A stretch of DNA of 21,706 bases from Auxenochlorella pyrenoidosa (Eukaryota > Chlorophyta > Trebouxiophyceae > Chlorellales > Chlorellaceae). This document shows positions 1 to 10,073 of the stretch, piece by piece. The position numbers and the translations under genes were made by a program. Position 1 is the stretch's first letter. Each line of letters opens with the position of its first letter. The DNA lies in the NCBI GenBank assembly GCA_001430745.1, contig KQ482018.1, positions 434,185 to 455,890 of the forward strand, read 5' to 3'. Under the pieces are notes generated by a model. The model worked only from the letters and a program-made list of their open reading frames with translations, did no database searches and was not told the origin of the DNA.

Positions 1-635
1 GGGGGGGAGAGGAAGGCTTGCAGGATCAAGCACACATGCGCGCCTGGGGTGCCAGGAGCGCCGCCTGGGCGGCGAAGAAACGCGTTGAGCCCTGGCATGG
101 TGTGCCGTGCCAGGTGGGTGCACATGTGGCGCAAGACAGATCTGCGCCCCAATCAAGGGGGCGATGGGGTGCGCTGAAGCACCTTGGGGCCAGGCAGAGA
201 TCCATGCCTGTGCATGCATGCATGACTGGCATCGTGCATGTGAATGCGTGCATGCATGCATGTGCAATGCTCGGCCGGGCTCAGCAGCGCGTGCAATGTA
301 GCCTGCAGCGTGCCCGTCTGACAGTGTTGGAGGATTGCCGCAGGGCTCAGCCACATGGCAGGGCCCCAGCAGGAGCCAGCAGATGACCCCGAGATCTCTC
401 ATAAGGGTCCCGGAGGCCAGGCGGGTGCTGCGCGCACCGCCCTTAGGTGATCCACCAGCGAGCCGGTAAATCGTGCCACGAAAGAACCAACGTGGCCAGA
501 TGGCGAGGGAGTGCACGCGGGTGTGGCGGAATGCATGCATGCATGCATTGCTGCCGGGGACAGCCGTCAGGGGCCACGTGCTGCCCTGTCACGGGCCCGC
601 AGACACCGCCCGCCGCCGGCGCCCAGTCGGCACAC
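1..635. other. Probable long intron with ATGCAT tracts
   Basis: No convincing exon was found. Since exon 2 of the leftmost gene ends with a donor at 635, this is probably intron, at least in part. It holds alternating TGCATGCATGCATG tracts near 211-224, 248-263 and 531-548. Short reading frames here are mostly Met-His-Ala-Cys translations of those tracts and look spurious. Confidence 0.4.
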
Positions 636-1018
636 CTTGAGGATGGACAGAGCCTCCGCCTCGCTAATCTCCTTGAAGTCGACCTCCTTTTCCTCCGCGC
701 CCACAGCCACGGCCTCGCCTGCAGCCAGGGGGTGGCGGCGGCGGCAGCGGCGAAACCAGGTGACCCTGTGCGGCAGCTGTGGCGCCCCCAGGAGGAATTG
801 CGCGGGCTGGCTTTCTGGCGGCGACCTGGATCGCCTGGGACCGTCGTGGTGCGCTAGTTCTGTGTGCCAAGGCGCCGCCAGGGCACCGCCGCCGAGGGTG
901 GTCTCGCCCAGCCATCAACAGCACGCCGGCGGCCGGACACTCCCTTGGTTGGGCATGCGCAGACTGCCGGTCGTCGGCGGGCAGACGCGAGGCCGCATAG
1001 CTCACCGTTGGCTGCCAT
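636..1018 (-). CDS. Unidentified protein, first two coding exons (5' partial gene)
   Basis: Two exons join in phase: exon 1 is 1018-1006 (ATG plus four more codons' start, 13 nt, donor GTGAGC) and exon 2 is 718-636 (acceptor CTGCAG, donor GTGTGC). Together they give MAANG-EAVAVGAEEKEVDF followed by KEISEAEALSILK, an acidic 32-residue N-terminus. The split codon G|GC gives glycine. The gene runs off the left edge, and I could not find its next exon in bases 1-635. I do not recognise the family. No signal peptide or transit peptide is apparent in the first 32 residues, which suggests a cytosolic or nuclear protein, but this is weak. The model rests on splice-site phase and a clean charged reading frame, not on homology. 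Confidence 0.5.
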
Positions 1019-1868
1019 CCCGGCAGGGTTTTGTGTCTGCTGGCGACCTGAAAGAACTGCGGACAAGGAGGCCCGATGCAACTGTGGTCGAGGGGCGGAG
1101 CCCGATGGGCAAATGCTGGGGAGCGGGCAAAGCAGACCCCTCAAGGCGTGCGTCCCTTACAGCTGGCAGGGTTGATGCTCAGGGCTTATGCCAGAGGGCT
1201 CTCAGCCAGTGTTAAACCCACTGAGATCCGAGCATGAAACAGCATGTCAGTGCGCAACAGCTGCCCAGCCAAAACCCTCGCCCTGGGGCCGTCCCCGGCT
1301 TCACGGGCAGCTCCAAAGGTCTGCGACTGTTAAAAGGATGACATGACATGGAGAAGAAGGGGCAATGCGCTTGGCGCCAGATCCTGTGCTGCTTCGCCTG
1401 CACCGCCACCCCGCCACCACCACCTGCGCTGCTGCTGCCTCGCCTTGGCTGTGCGATCGAGCTCCCAGGTGCAGCCCACAGCAGAGCCACCAACATGTGT
1501 GACCTCATAATGTTGGGCAGTGCAGCCCGGCGGGGCAGGGGACACCCCACCCGGTTCCGCACCTGTGCCCCACCACGTGTGCTGGAGGGATCACCAGATG
1601 CTGGCATGATGCTGTTATGCTCCTGTCACAGACGGCAGCATCATCCTGTGCGTTGTAGAGTTCATGGCACCCCCTCGCACGCTGTTCTTGAACAGCACAC
1701 AACCTCAAGGCTGTAGATAACCGGCAGCCGACGGCACATCCGGGGAGTGTGCATGGCAGGTCGCGCTTGGTGTGGCGCAGCACTCGAGGGTGGCATGAGC
1801 TGTCGGTACGCGGCGCATGCACCGCACGCATGCCTCGCTACAGCAGCTGTCCCACACCGTCGGCCGGG
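1019..1868. other. Intergenic: CEP290-like 3' side and promoter of the leftmost gene
   Basis: The 850 nt between the CEP290-like stop and the ATG of the leftmost gene hold no exon I can support on either strand. A TTACA at 1157-1161 is TGTAA on the minus strand, the green-algal polyadenylation word. It lies about 700 nt past the stop, so its use is uncertain. Confidence 0.4.
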
Positions 1869-4800
1869 CTAGCCTGTCAGTCCCAGGGGGAGCGGCTCGC
1901 CGTGCCGGGTGCACAGCGCACGGACCTCTGCCTCCCAGTGCCCGCACCGCTGCCGAAGCAGCTCATGGTCAGCTTGCAGCACCACCATATCATGCGCCAG
2001 CGCCTCCTCCAGCCCCCCCAGCTCCCGGGTCAGCTCTGCATTGCGGGCCTCTAGCTCGCGCGCTCTTGGCCTGCAATCGCGGGGCAGGGCCAGGGTCAAG
2101 GAGCCAGGGCATGGTAAGCAGCGACGTAATGTGATGGTTTGGTACCGCAGCCAACTCGAGCCCGTCGAGCGGCGGCGGCTGGGGCCACCCTGGGTCCAAC
2201 ACGCCCCGCCCAGGGCCCAACCCCTGCCCCTGCCCTGCGCCAGGCCCTGCCAGCATCAGTCTCATGACCCAAACCCTGACCTGAGCAGGAGCAGCTCCTG
2301 GATGAGGTCAGCAGGGTGGAGGCCCTCGGCCACCATCACCCGCACCTCCTCCGCCACCTGTGCCGGCGCAAGGGGCCAGGTGAGCTCTGGGGCTGTGCTT
2401 GCAAACGATCGAGATAACGCGGAAAAATGTGCGCACATGCAGAGATTATGACATAAGGCAGATGAGATCTGGTGGCTGGCCGGGCGGCAGATTGCCGCTG
2501 CTATAGGGCATGGCTGGGCGGCAGATTGCCGCTGCCACAGGGCATGGCTGGCGGCAATGGCTCCTGGGCCAGTCAATGGCAGCGCAGGGTGATGCGGCCA
2601 GCCCTTGGTGACAGGGCCCCAATGAGAGAAGAAGGCGGGCCCACGCGAGTCGGTTGATGCAGCGGTGCATGCGGCATGCATGCAGACAGCAAGTGGAAGC
2701 ACATGCATGCCGTCGTCTGGAAGTGCTTCACATGCCTTGGCCAGCGGTAGGGCCCAGGATCACGTGTACAAACCAGCCCGCGCCCAGTGTTGGTGCTCAC
2801 CTGCTCAGAGCTTGAGTTGAGGGCCTCCATCTGGGCGTCGCGCTCCTGCAGCGTGCGCTCCAGCTCAGCGACCTGGCAGGCACAGGATGGCGGCATGCAT
2901 TGCACTGAGTGTGCAGCAGCACCAGCTGACACTGCCAAATGCAGTAGACGAGGGCGAGGACAGGATGCCGAGTGATGCATCATCATCAGCCGGTGACATG
3001 TCAAGCACCACGCGCATTCAAACGCACGCGCGCGCATGAGCCGCCCTTTCCCTGCAATTTGCGAGGCAGCGCCGACTTGCACAACGCACCACCTTCCCCA
3101 CCTGGGCCGCCAGCATGCGCTCCCGCGCCGACGCCGCCTCCTGCTGCGCCTCCTTTGCCTGCTTCAGCTGGCTGCGCAGCGCGCTGGCTGTGCCATGCAG
3201 GGCGCCCAGCTCGCGCTGCACGCGCCCCAGCTCCTCTCGCACCTTGCCAGCCTCCTGGAGCTGCGCCTCCAGCTCCTGCAAGCACAGCAAACACAGCAGG
3301 TGAGGTGGCGGAGCAGCGCAAGGCAGGGACACAACATCAGGCTGCAGTTATACGCACTGTCCCCGCAAGATGCACAGCAGCAGAGTAGCACTTGAGGTGT
3401 GCCCCGTGCCCCAACCATGCCTGCTGAGCTGCCCAGCCCCCACCTGGCAGCGAGCCCTCAGCTGCTTGGCTTTGTCCACTGCCGCCATGTACTTGCTGGA
3501 GCTGACCCCGCTCTCCAGGCCCTTTTTGGTGCGCTCCAGAGCCGCCTTGAGCAGCGCAACGGTGTCCACGAGCTCCTGCTCGCGTTCGGTGGGCTGCCGC
3601 CGTTTGCCGGCAGTGGGGGCGGCGCAGGCGCCGGACGCGGCAGCAACGGTGCCACCGGCGGAGCGCGCCCTGCCGCCAGCTGCAGCCTGTACCGCTTTCG
3701 TGCCTCGCCGGGCAGCTGCCTGCACGAGGGCAGCGCTTCCGGGTAGAGCAGGCATCCCTGCCAGCTCACGTGCTTTGCTAATAGCCGCTGCCGCCTCCGC
3801 ATCGTGCGGGTGCGGGCTGAGGCAGTCCAGCAGGCTGTGCAGGCGGCGGCGGTGGCGCTCCGCCTCTGCCGTAGCCTGGTCGCGCTGCAGCTGGGCATCA
3901 AACAGGGCTACATCCTTCTCCAGCAGCTGAGCTTCCAGGTCGCGCCTGGCTGGCGCTGCTGCCGCCCCGCTGCTGCCTGGCTGCGGGGCGGCGGCGGAGC
4001 CGGCTTGATGCATGGCAGCATGATCACTGCCACTGCCAGCGGCATAGTCGCAGGGTCGGTAGATCTTGCTGCTGCTCAACCTCAGCTGGCTCAGGCTGCA
4101 CCAGGCGGGCAGCGGGCCGTCGACAGCGCTGCCTGCATCGCTGCCGCCGCCCCTCTCGCGATCTGCCGCGCACTCGTTGCTGCCTGCGCGCTCACTGCTG
4201 GGCGCGCTGCACGCGCTGCCGCCACTGCCGCCGGCGTCGCTGGGCGCCCGGTGCTGCAGCGCAGCATGCTGCCGCTCCAGCTGATGGAACCGCTGCTGCG
4301 CCTGCTCGAGCTCCAGCAGCAGCCTTTGCACCTCGCCGACCGGGACCACCGAGCCGGGAACCAGCCGCTGCTCCGCATGACGCAGCTGCGCATGGACTGC
4401 TGCCAGCGCAGCTTGCGCCTGCTGCGCAGCCGCCTGTGCCTGCGCCACCTGCTCCTCTGCTCGTCGCCGGTTTGCCTCAGATGACACCAGCGCAGTAGTC
4501 TTGTCCTGCATGGTGTGGAGACGTGCACCGCGGACAGGAACCGTGTGCCCAAGCAATGTCCACGCATGCACAGTGACACAAAGGCTATCACCTGCCCTCC
4601 TCCCGGCCCTTCAGCTCTACCCTGCTCTTCGCTTCAGCTTTGTACTGCTAAACCAAAGCGGCACCCAAACCAAGGCTTCCACACAGGGGTGGCTCACCCG
4701 CAGCCGGCCCTGCAGCGTCTCTACCCGCTTCTGCAGCCGCTTGTCAGCCGTCCACCGCTCAAAGGGGATGTCGAGCACGCTACCGCTGCCATTGGCCTCC

Positions 4801-7096
4801 GCCTCACAGTTGGGGGGTTTGTTTTCTCCCGGAGCTGCCCCCGCCGCCACGGCCTGCGGCTCACTGCCAGCGTTGCTGCCGCGCTGCAGGGCTGCACGTG
4901 CCGCAGCTGCTGCCGCCTCTGCCGCTGCCAGCTCCTCCTCCTCCCTGCTGCTCTTTGCCTGCAGGCGCAGCCGGATGTTCTGCGCCTCCAGCACCCTGAC
5001 CCGCTTCTGCAGGAGCTCCGCCACCTGCCCCTGCGTGCTGCCTGCGCCGCTCGCAGCACCGCCATGCGCCGGCGCTGCAGCCGCCTGGTCCTGCAGGCGC
5101 TTCACCAGGCGGCGCTGCGCTGCAGCCTCCTTGCGTGCTGCCTCTGCCTCTGCTGCCGCCACAGTGGCGTCAAACTCGAGGCGTGCCTTGTCGTCTTCCA
5201 GCTGAGAGATGCGCCGGTCCCGCGCCTCCTGCTCCCGCCAGCTGCTCTCCCTCATCACGCTGCAGGGGCGTTGCTTTCGGGCCAAGGTTGAGCATGCAAG
5301 CCATGCATTCAAGCAGCACTCGCGACCTGCCGCTGTCAGTGTTGCTGACAGTGCTTTTGGCGCTGCAAAACCACGGGCGGTGCACAGAGCAGCGCCGTGG
5401 CCTGTCGGCACAACAGTCGGCCACCCTCTGTTCAGCCTGCTGCCGCCGAGCCGCCCCGCCAGCTCACAGATCGGCCTGCCTCTTGTGCGCCTCGATCAGC
5501 TTGCACTCTAGCTCCCGCACCACGCCCTGCAGCTTGGCCAGCTGCTTGTCCTTCTTCTGCAGCCGGAAGCCCAGCCGCTGGCGCGCCTGCAGGGCACACA
5601 GGGGACCGCGCAGGGACTTGACGACTGCACCTGCGCATCTGCGCCTGACGAGCTGACAGCAGGCCCGGGTTGCTGACGTGCACGCCCAACCTGTGATGCC
5701 TGCGGGGCACATGGAAGGGCAAGTGCATGCCAGCCGCCGTGCTCACAATGAGCTCCATGGACTGGGACACGGGGGCGGAGCGCCGCTGCTCGCCATCTGC
5801 ATCGGTGGCACCTTCAGCGCGCATGCTGCTCCCCGGCCGTTGCTCCAGCAGCAGTCCTAGCCGGCTGGCTCGCAGCTGCGCCTGCGCCTCCTTGGTGTGC
5901 GGCCAGGGCCCTCCTGCTGGGTGCTGAGCGGGGCTGCTGGGGGCGGGGCAAGCTGCGGTGGACCTGCTCACTGTTGCTGCGCAGGCTGGTTCAGCAGCAG
6001 CCACCTCCTGTGCCTCTGCCTTGAGCAGCAGTTCCACCTCGTAGTCCCTCTCCAGGCTGGAGTACCGCTCCTGCAGGGTTGAGCAACAGGGCGCGACACT
6101 AGGCAACAGCCCGGTGAGCGCATGCTGCAAGCAACGCATGCTGCTGTATCTGCGCCACGTAACACCACCGGTGCACCGCACCATAAGCAGGGGTTAAGAG
6201 GACTCAGGTTTGCTGTCGTGCCAAGCAGCATGCGCAAGCGATGCCTGCTCACCTCTGCTTCAGCGAGCTGCTGCCGCAGCGCTTCGTTCTCACTGAGCAG
6301 CTCTCCCACCAGCTGCCTGCCGCCCTCGCCCAACAGCTGCCCTTCGCAAGGCTCGCTGCCATGGCCAGTTGCACGGCAGGCCGCGCTGCCAGGGTCGCCA
6401 ACGCCCTCCAGCTCAGCAGGTACAGCCAGCCCTGGCGTCCGTGATGGCGGCCCGCAGGCACCCTGCCCCTGCTGGTCTTGCTGGCGCTGCAGCTGCGCCT
6501 CGGCCCGTGCCAGGCGCCGCTTGAACTCCCCAATCTGCAGCTGGGCCTGCCGGAGCTCCTCAACCTTGCCCAGCAGCAGCATGTGGTCGATGGCGCAGGG
6601 AGTGGTGGCTGGCACTGCTGGGTGCTGGGCTGTAGGCGGCACCTGCTTCGGCTGGAGCCCCAGCTGGGCCACCACACACTCGAGCTGCCACTGCAGCTCG
6701 CCCAGCGCGTCCAGCTGCTTGGCAAGCTCGAGCTCTGCCAGCTGCCGTGCGTAGCGCTCGTCCGCCGCCTGCAGGCGTGCCTCCTGCAGGGCCGCATCAG
6801 CAGCACAGCCAGGGCCCATGCTGGCGCAGGGGGCCGTCACTGCCTGCGCCTGCAGCTGCTGCTCTAGGACTGTCGCATGCTGGCGCAGGTGCTCCAGCTC
6901 ATTCTGGGCCTGCTCCAACCGAAAGCAATGGGCCTGGGCCTCCAGCCGCGCCTGTCGTACAGCCTCCACCTGCAGGCAGCAGCACATGGGTCAGCGGAGA
7001 CCGCCAGACGGAGACAGCCAGCCCGGCGGAGTGCACAGCGCACACTTGCGAATACCTTATGCCTACCTCGGTCAACTTTGAGACTGCAGAGGCCAT
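1869..7096 (-). CDS. CEP290-like coiled-coil protein (C-terminal-type)
   Basis: Ten exons join without a phase error: 7096-7067, 6969-6253, 6070-5747, 5586-5468, 5259-4698, 4505-3444, 3275-3102, 2872-2801, 2357-2281, 2070-1869, giving 1112 aa. Almost the whole protein is heptad coiled coil, with Ala/Gly/Ser-rich breaks near residues 50-190 and 700-890. Three blocks occur in the order known from animal CEP290: RQRLGFRLQKKDKQLAKLQG (from 358), ERWTADKRLQKRVETLQGRL (564-583), and ELVDTVALLKAALERTKKGL with SSKYMAAVDKAKQL (about 895-932). The end (TRELGGLEEALAHDM...EVRALCTRHG) also resembles the CEP290 terminus. CEP290 is a ciliary transition-zone and centrosomal scaffold of roughly 2500 aa in animals, so this model covers only the C-terminal part. 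An in-frame TGA lies 18 nt before the ATG at 7096, and the next gene starts 427 nt away, so no upstream exon is evident. Alternative: a generic coiled-coil protein. The family call is from recalled sequence, unaligned. Confidence 0.6.
2482..2549. repeat. 34-bp tandem repeat, two copies
   Basis: Copies at 2482-2515 and 2516-2549 begin GGGCGGCAGATTGCCGCTGC and differ at only a few bases. A third partial copy starts after 2549. The repeat lies in the 443-nt intron between exons 8 and 9 of the CEP290-like gene. Each unit contains the inverted pair GGCGGCA/TGCCGC. Confidence 0.85.
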
Positions 7097-7523
7097 GGGG
7101 CAGCAGAACTGCCCTCAGTGGTCGGTTGAGCGAGGTCAACGAGGCGAATCCGTCAGCTCCTTGCCATTTGGGACAGCGATACAGCGACGCAAAACGACAA
7201 TTGGCACTCGCAAGTGCGTGTGAGGTCACCTCATGGTGCTGTGTTGAACATTCTGCAGCCTGCAAGAGGATCTGGCTTTCTTGCGGCGATCGGAAGCTCC
7301 ACTCGCCTTTCTACAGTCTCGGTGAAAGCAAGCACGCCTCCCGACACTTTGCTGCAAGCCCGACGTCCCACCGTCGCAAGCAGTGGCGCCTCCGCAGCCC
7401 TCGCCTGGCCATACAGCTTTCCTACCGTCCGGCAAGCTCTGAATAAGCATACCAGTTCCGCATTCACTGCTGGCACCTCGCCGACACTGCCGCTGCCGCT
7501 GCCGCAGTTCCTGCCGCCCAGCC
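7097..7523. promoter_or_regulatory. Head-to-head promoter region, CEP290-like / enoyl-CoA isomerase
   Basis: The 427 nt between the two divergent start codons must hold both 5' UTRs and promoters if both starts are right. It is less GC-rich than the flanking exons. No clear TATA box is visible. The start of the plus gene sits in AGCCATGGCG, a good eukaryotic start context, after a CTGCCG-rich leader. Confidence 0.45.
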
Positions 7524-9653
7524 ATGGCGACGCAGCCAGAGCGCTTCCTGCGCATCGAGCGGCGCCCGGGGGGCTTTGCGCACGTGGTGCTGTGCCGCGA
7601 GCCAGTGAACACCATGAGCCTGGGCTTCTGGCACCAGCTGTCGGCAGCCCTGGATGAGCTTGAAGCCGACCCCGAGGCGAGGCCCTGCCTCTGTTCCCTC
7701 TGCTCCCGGCATGCTAGATAGTCCTGTGCACGTGTCATGCAGCTAGAATTCTCCGACGGGTGGCAGCAGGTAAAGCAGCCCGCCCCCACCGCCAGCTGTT
7801 TGTGTGCTGCGTCGGTCCAAAGAGGCATCCCCTGTGTCGCCTGCTGTGTCGGCGGTGCAGGTCAGGGGCATCATCTTCAGCTCTGGCCTGCGCCGTGACG
7901 TCTTCACCGCCGGCAACGACATAAACGAGCTGTATGCTCCCCTGACCAGCAAGGAACGCTACAGGCGAGTCGTCACTGGGCCCGGCAGAGCAAGGGCCTG
8001 GGGCATGAAGCTGGCGGGGCAAACAGTCTGCTACCAGTAAACACTCCAGCCCAGGACACCACCGGCCGTTGCGCGTCATGTGTGATCGCACCAGGGTGGC
8101 GCTGCCCACCGAGCCACATTGCGTCCTCTGCCTCCTCAATTGTGCAGGAAGTTTTGGGTGGACAGCAACCGCTTCCTGTCCCGCCTGTACACCTCGCCGC
8201 TCGTCACTGTTGCGGCGATCCGGGGTGAGGGGAGGAAGGGCATGGGATCAGAAGACTGCTCACGGGGTGCGCCCTGCCTGCAGCAAAGGTGCAGCAACAA
8301 GCAGGCAAGGTCGCATGATCAAACCAGTTAGCTTTTGCATTGTGATGCACCCAACCCCTCTCCCTCTTCACTCAAGTCGGGCGGTTTCCGCTCCCGCCCT
8401 GCAGGCGCCTGCCCCGCCGGCGGCTGCTGCCTCTCCATGTGCTGCGACTTCCGTGTGATGACGGAGCAGGGCAGCATAGGTGGAACGCGGGCACGGCGGG
8501 CGCCCAGCCAGGAGCCGCCCATGCACCGCCACCATCGCCTAGCAGGGTGCACGCGCCTGCCCCGCGACTGTGCTGCCTGGTCTGACCAGATTTTTGACTG
8601 AAAATGTACCTCCAAGCTGTGCCGCAGGCCTGAACGAGGTGGCGCTTGGCATCAGCGTTCCCAAGATGTGGGCCGCCCTCATGGCGCGCATCGTAGGGCA
8701 GGGCCCGTCTGAGAAGCTGCTGCAGGCAAGAGCTGCGTGCCGGGCGTGTCCTTTGCTGCAAGGCACCTTGCTTTGTTGCGTGGCGGCGGCTGCCGCTGCA
8801 GTGGTGGTCTCGGCATGGCGGCGGCCGCACCGGTGCCGCCGGTGCGCACCGAGGGCATGCCCCACCGGGGCTGAGCTCCAGAGGGCTGGGCGCACACCCG
8901 CCTGCTGCAGTTTGCGGCCATGCTGAAGCCGCGGGAGGCGCTCCGGCTGGGCCTTGTGGACGAGGTGGTTCCCAAGGATGGCCTGCTGGTGAGAGGCCCA
9001 AGCCGCATGTGCTCCCTGGTTTTTTTTGTGGCTCTTCCAGTGCGAGGCTCGTTACCCAACCCTGTGCCAGCGTCCTGGCTCCTGAGTGGCATACCCCTGC
9101 CAGGAGTCAGTCCCTTTCAATCGAACCACGCAAGCTGTGCAGTGTGCCCGCGAGCAGGGCTGCTAGTATGTGGCCTCCCCGTGCCGGCTGTGATCCCGCC
9201 GCCTTCATGCCCTTGTGGGAAATGCGGCACCTGATGCAGGAGGCGGCAGAGGCGGCAATGCGCAACATGCTGCAGGCGCCCGACGCGAGCCGAGCGGTGC
9301 GCTGGGGCTAAGCTGGACCTGCTGACCTGCTTGCCAGCGCCCTGCGCCGGCTGCTGGCTGCCTGCCCCTGCGCGCCTGCATTGGGCAACATTGAATGCCT
9401 CTGCGTGGCCGCGACGCTGGCGCTGTGGAGCGGCACCCAGCGCCGACAGCTGGCGCTGTATGCGCCATGCCCGGCCCCGGCCCTGCAGGAGACCAAGCGC
9501 CTCATGCGTGGCGATTTTGCGCGCGAGTGGGCGGCCTTTGCCGAGACAGAGGCCGACTATGCTTGGAGCCTGCTAAGCTCCCCGGGCGTGGTGGCCCAGC
9601 TGGGTGCGGTGCTGGAGCGCCTGTCGGGCGGCAAACCCAAGAGCAAGCTGTAA
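7524..9653 (+). CDS. Delta3,delta2-enoyl-CoA isomerase, peroxisomal (PTS1 SKL)
   Basis: Eight exons join in phase: 7524-7676, 7861-7964, 8148-8224, 8405-8479, 8628-8725, 8911-8988, 9240-9296, 9489-9653, giving 268 aa, normal for this crotonase-fold family. It moves cis-3 or trans-3 double bonds to trans-2 so that unsaturated fatty acids can enter beta-oxidation. Motifs in order: GIIFSSGLRRDVFTAGNDIN (oxyanion-hole region with CoA binding), SPLVTVAAIRGACPAGGC (second oxyanion Gly), MTEQGSIGLNEVALGISVP with the expected catalytic Glu at residue 140, then REALRLGLVDEVV. The sequence is closest to the ECI1 type. There is no N-terminal transit peptide and the last residues are KPKSKL, a canonical PTS1, so the enzyme should act in peroxisomes. 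Three introns (after 7676, 7964 and 8725) have GC donors. The exon at 9240-9296 is the least certain, having no motif of its own. Confidence 0.92.
9649..9653 (+). terminator. TGTAA word overlapping the isomerase stop
   Basis: The TAA stop is part of TGTAA, the green-algal polyadenylation word. No other TGTAA was seen in the next 400 nt. A signal this close to the stop would leave an extremely short 3' UTR, so it may be coincidence. Confidence 0.2.
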
Positions 9654-10073
9654 TTTGCTTGGCGGCCATTAGGGTCGCGGCTGCGCGCCAGAGCTGCCAG
9701 GGTGCAGCATGCACAAGCACGGCCCGTTTTAGCTCTCTGGTGCAGGTTAGCAGAAGCATTGATTCATCAGCGCACATAGCGTATGCACAGAAACTTGTTA
9801 ATTGCAACAAATCTTGATTGCTGGGCAACTGCTACAAAGGCGCACGCTGAGGCGGCTGCAGCGTCGCTGCGGTATGCATGCTGGGCTCCAGCTGCCAGCG
9901 AGCCTGTGTCCCATTCACTACTGTATCGCATCCCTGCCCACTTTCGTCGAATGTAGTTTGAGCATCCAGCGGCCCCTGTCAGTTATGTCGAATTGAGCTC
10001 AGCCCCGGGCGGTCTTCCTCGCGCCGGCACCACCGGTCGGAAGCGATCCTGTTCACAAGAGGCCAGCACAAGT
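9654..10073. other. Intergenic, isomerase 3' side and next gene's promoter
   Basis: The 420 nt between two genes in tandem hold no supported exon. The stretch 9740-9990 is relatively AT-rich for this window and probably carries the 3' UTR and the start region of the coiled-coil gene. Confidence 0.4.

Noticed and set aside
1212..1607. Minus-strand frame of 131 codons between the two left genes
   Set aside because: No motif, no splice partner and low-complexity composition; it probably lies in 3' UTR or intergenic DNA.
636..1868. The 636-718 exon as a further exon of the CEP290-like gene
   Set aside because: The CEP290-like frame closes at 1869 with a family-like C-terminus, while the exon at 636-718 joins in phase to its own ATG exon at 1018.
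9181..9239. Extending isomerase exon 7 upstream (PLWEMRHLMQ reading)
   Set aside because: The CTGATGCAG acceptor at 9239 gives the phase-0 join to exon 6 and a normal family length. The upstream extension lacks an acceptor in the needed phase.
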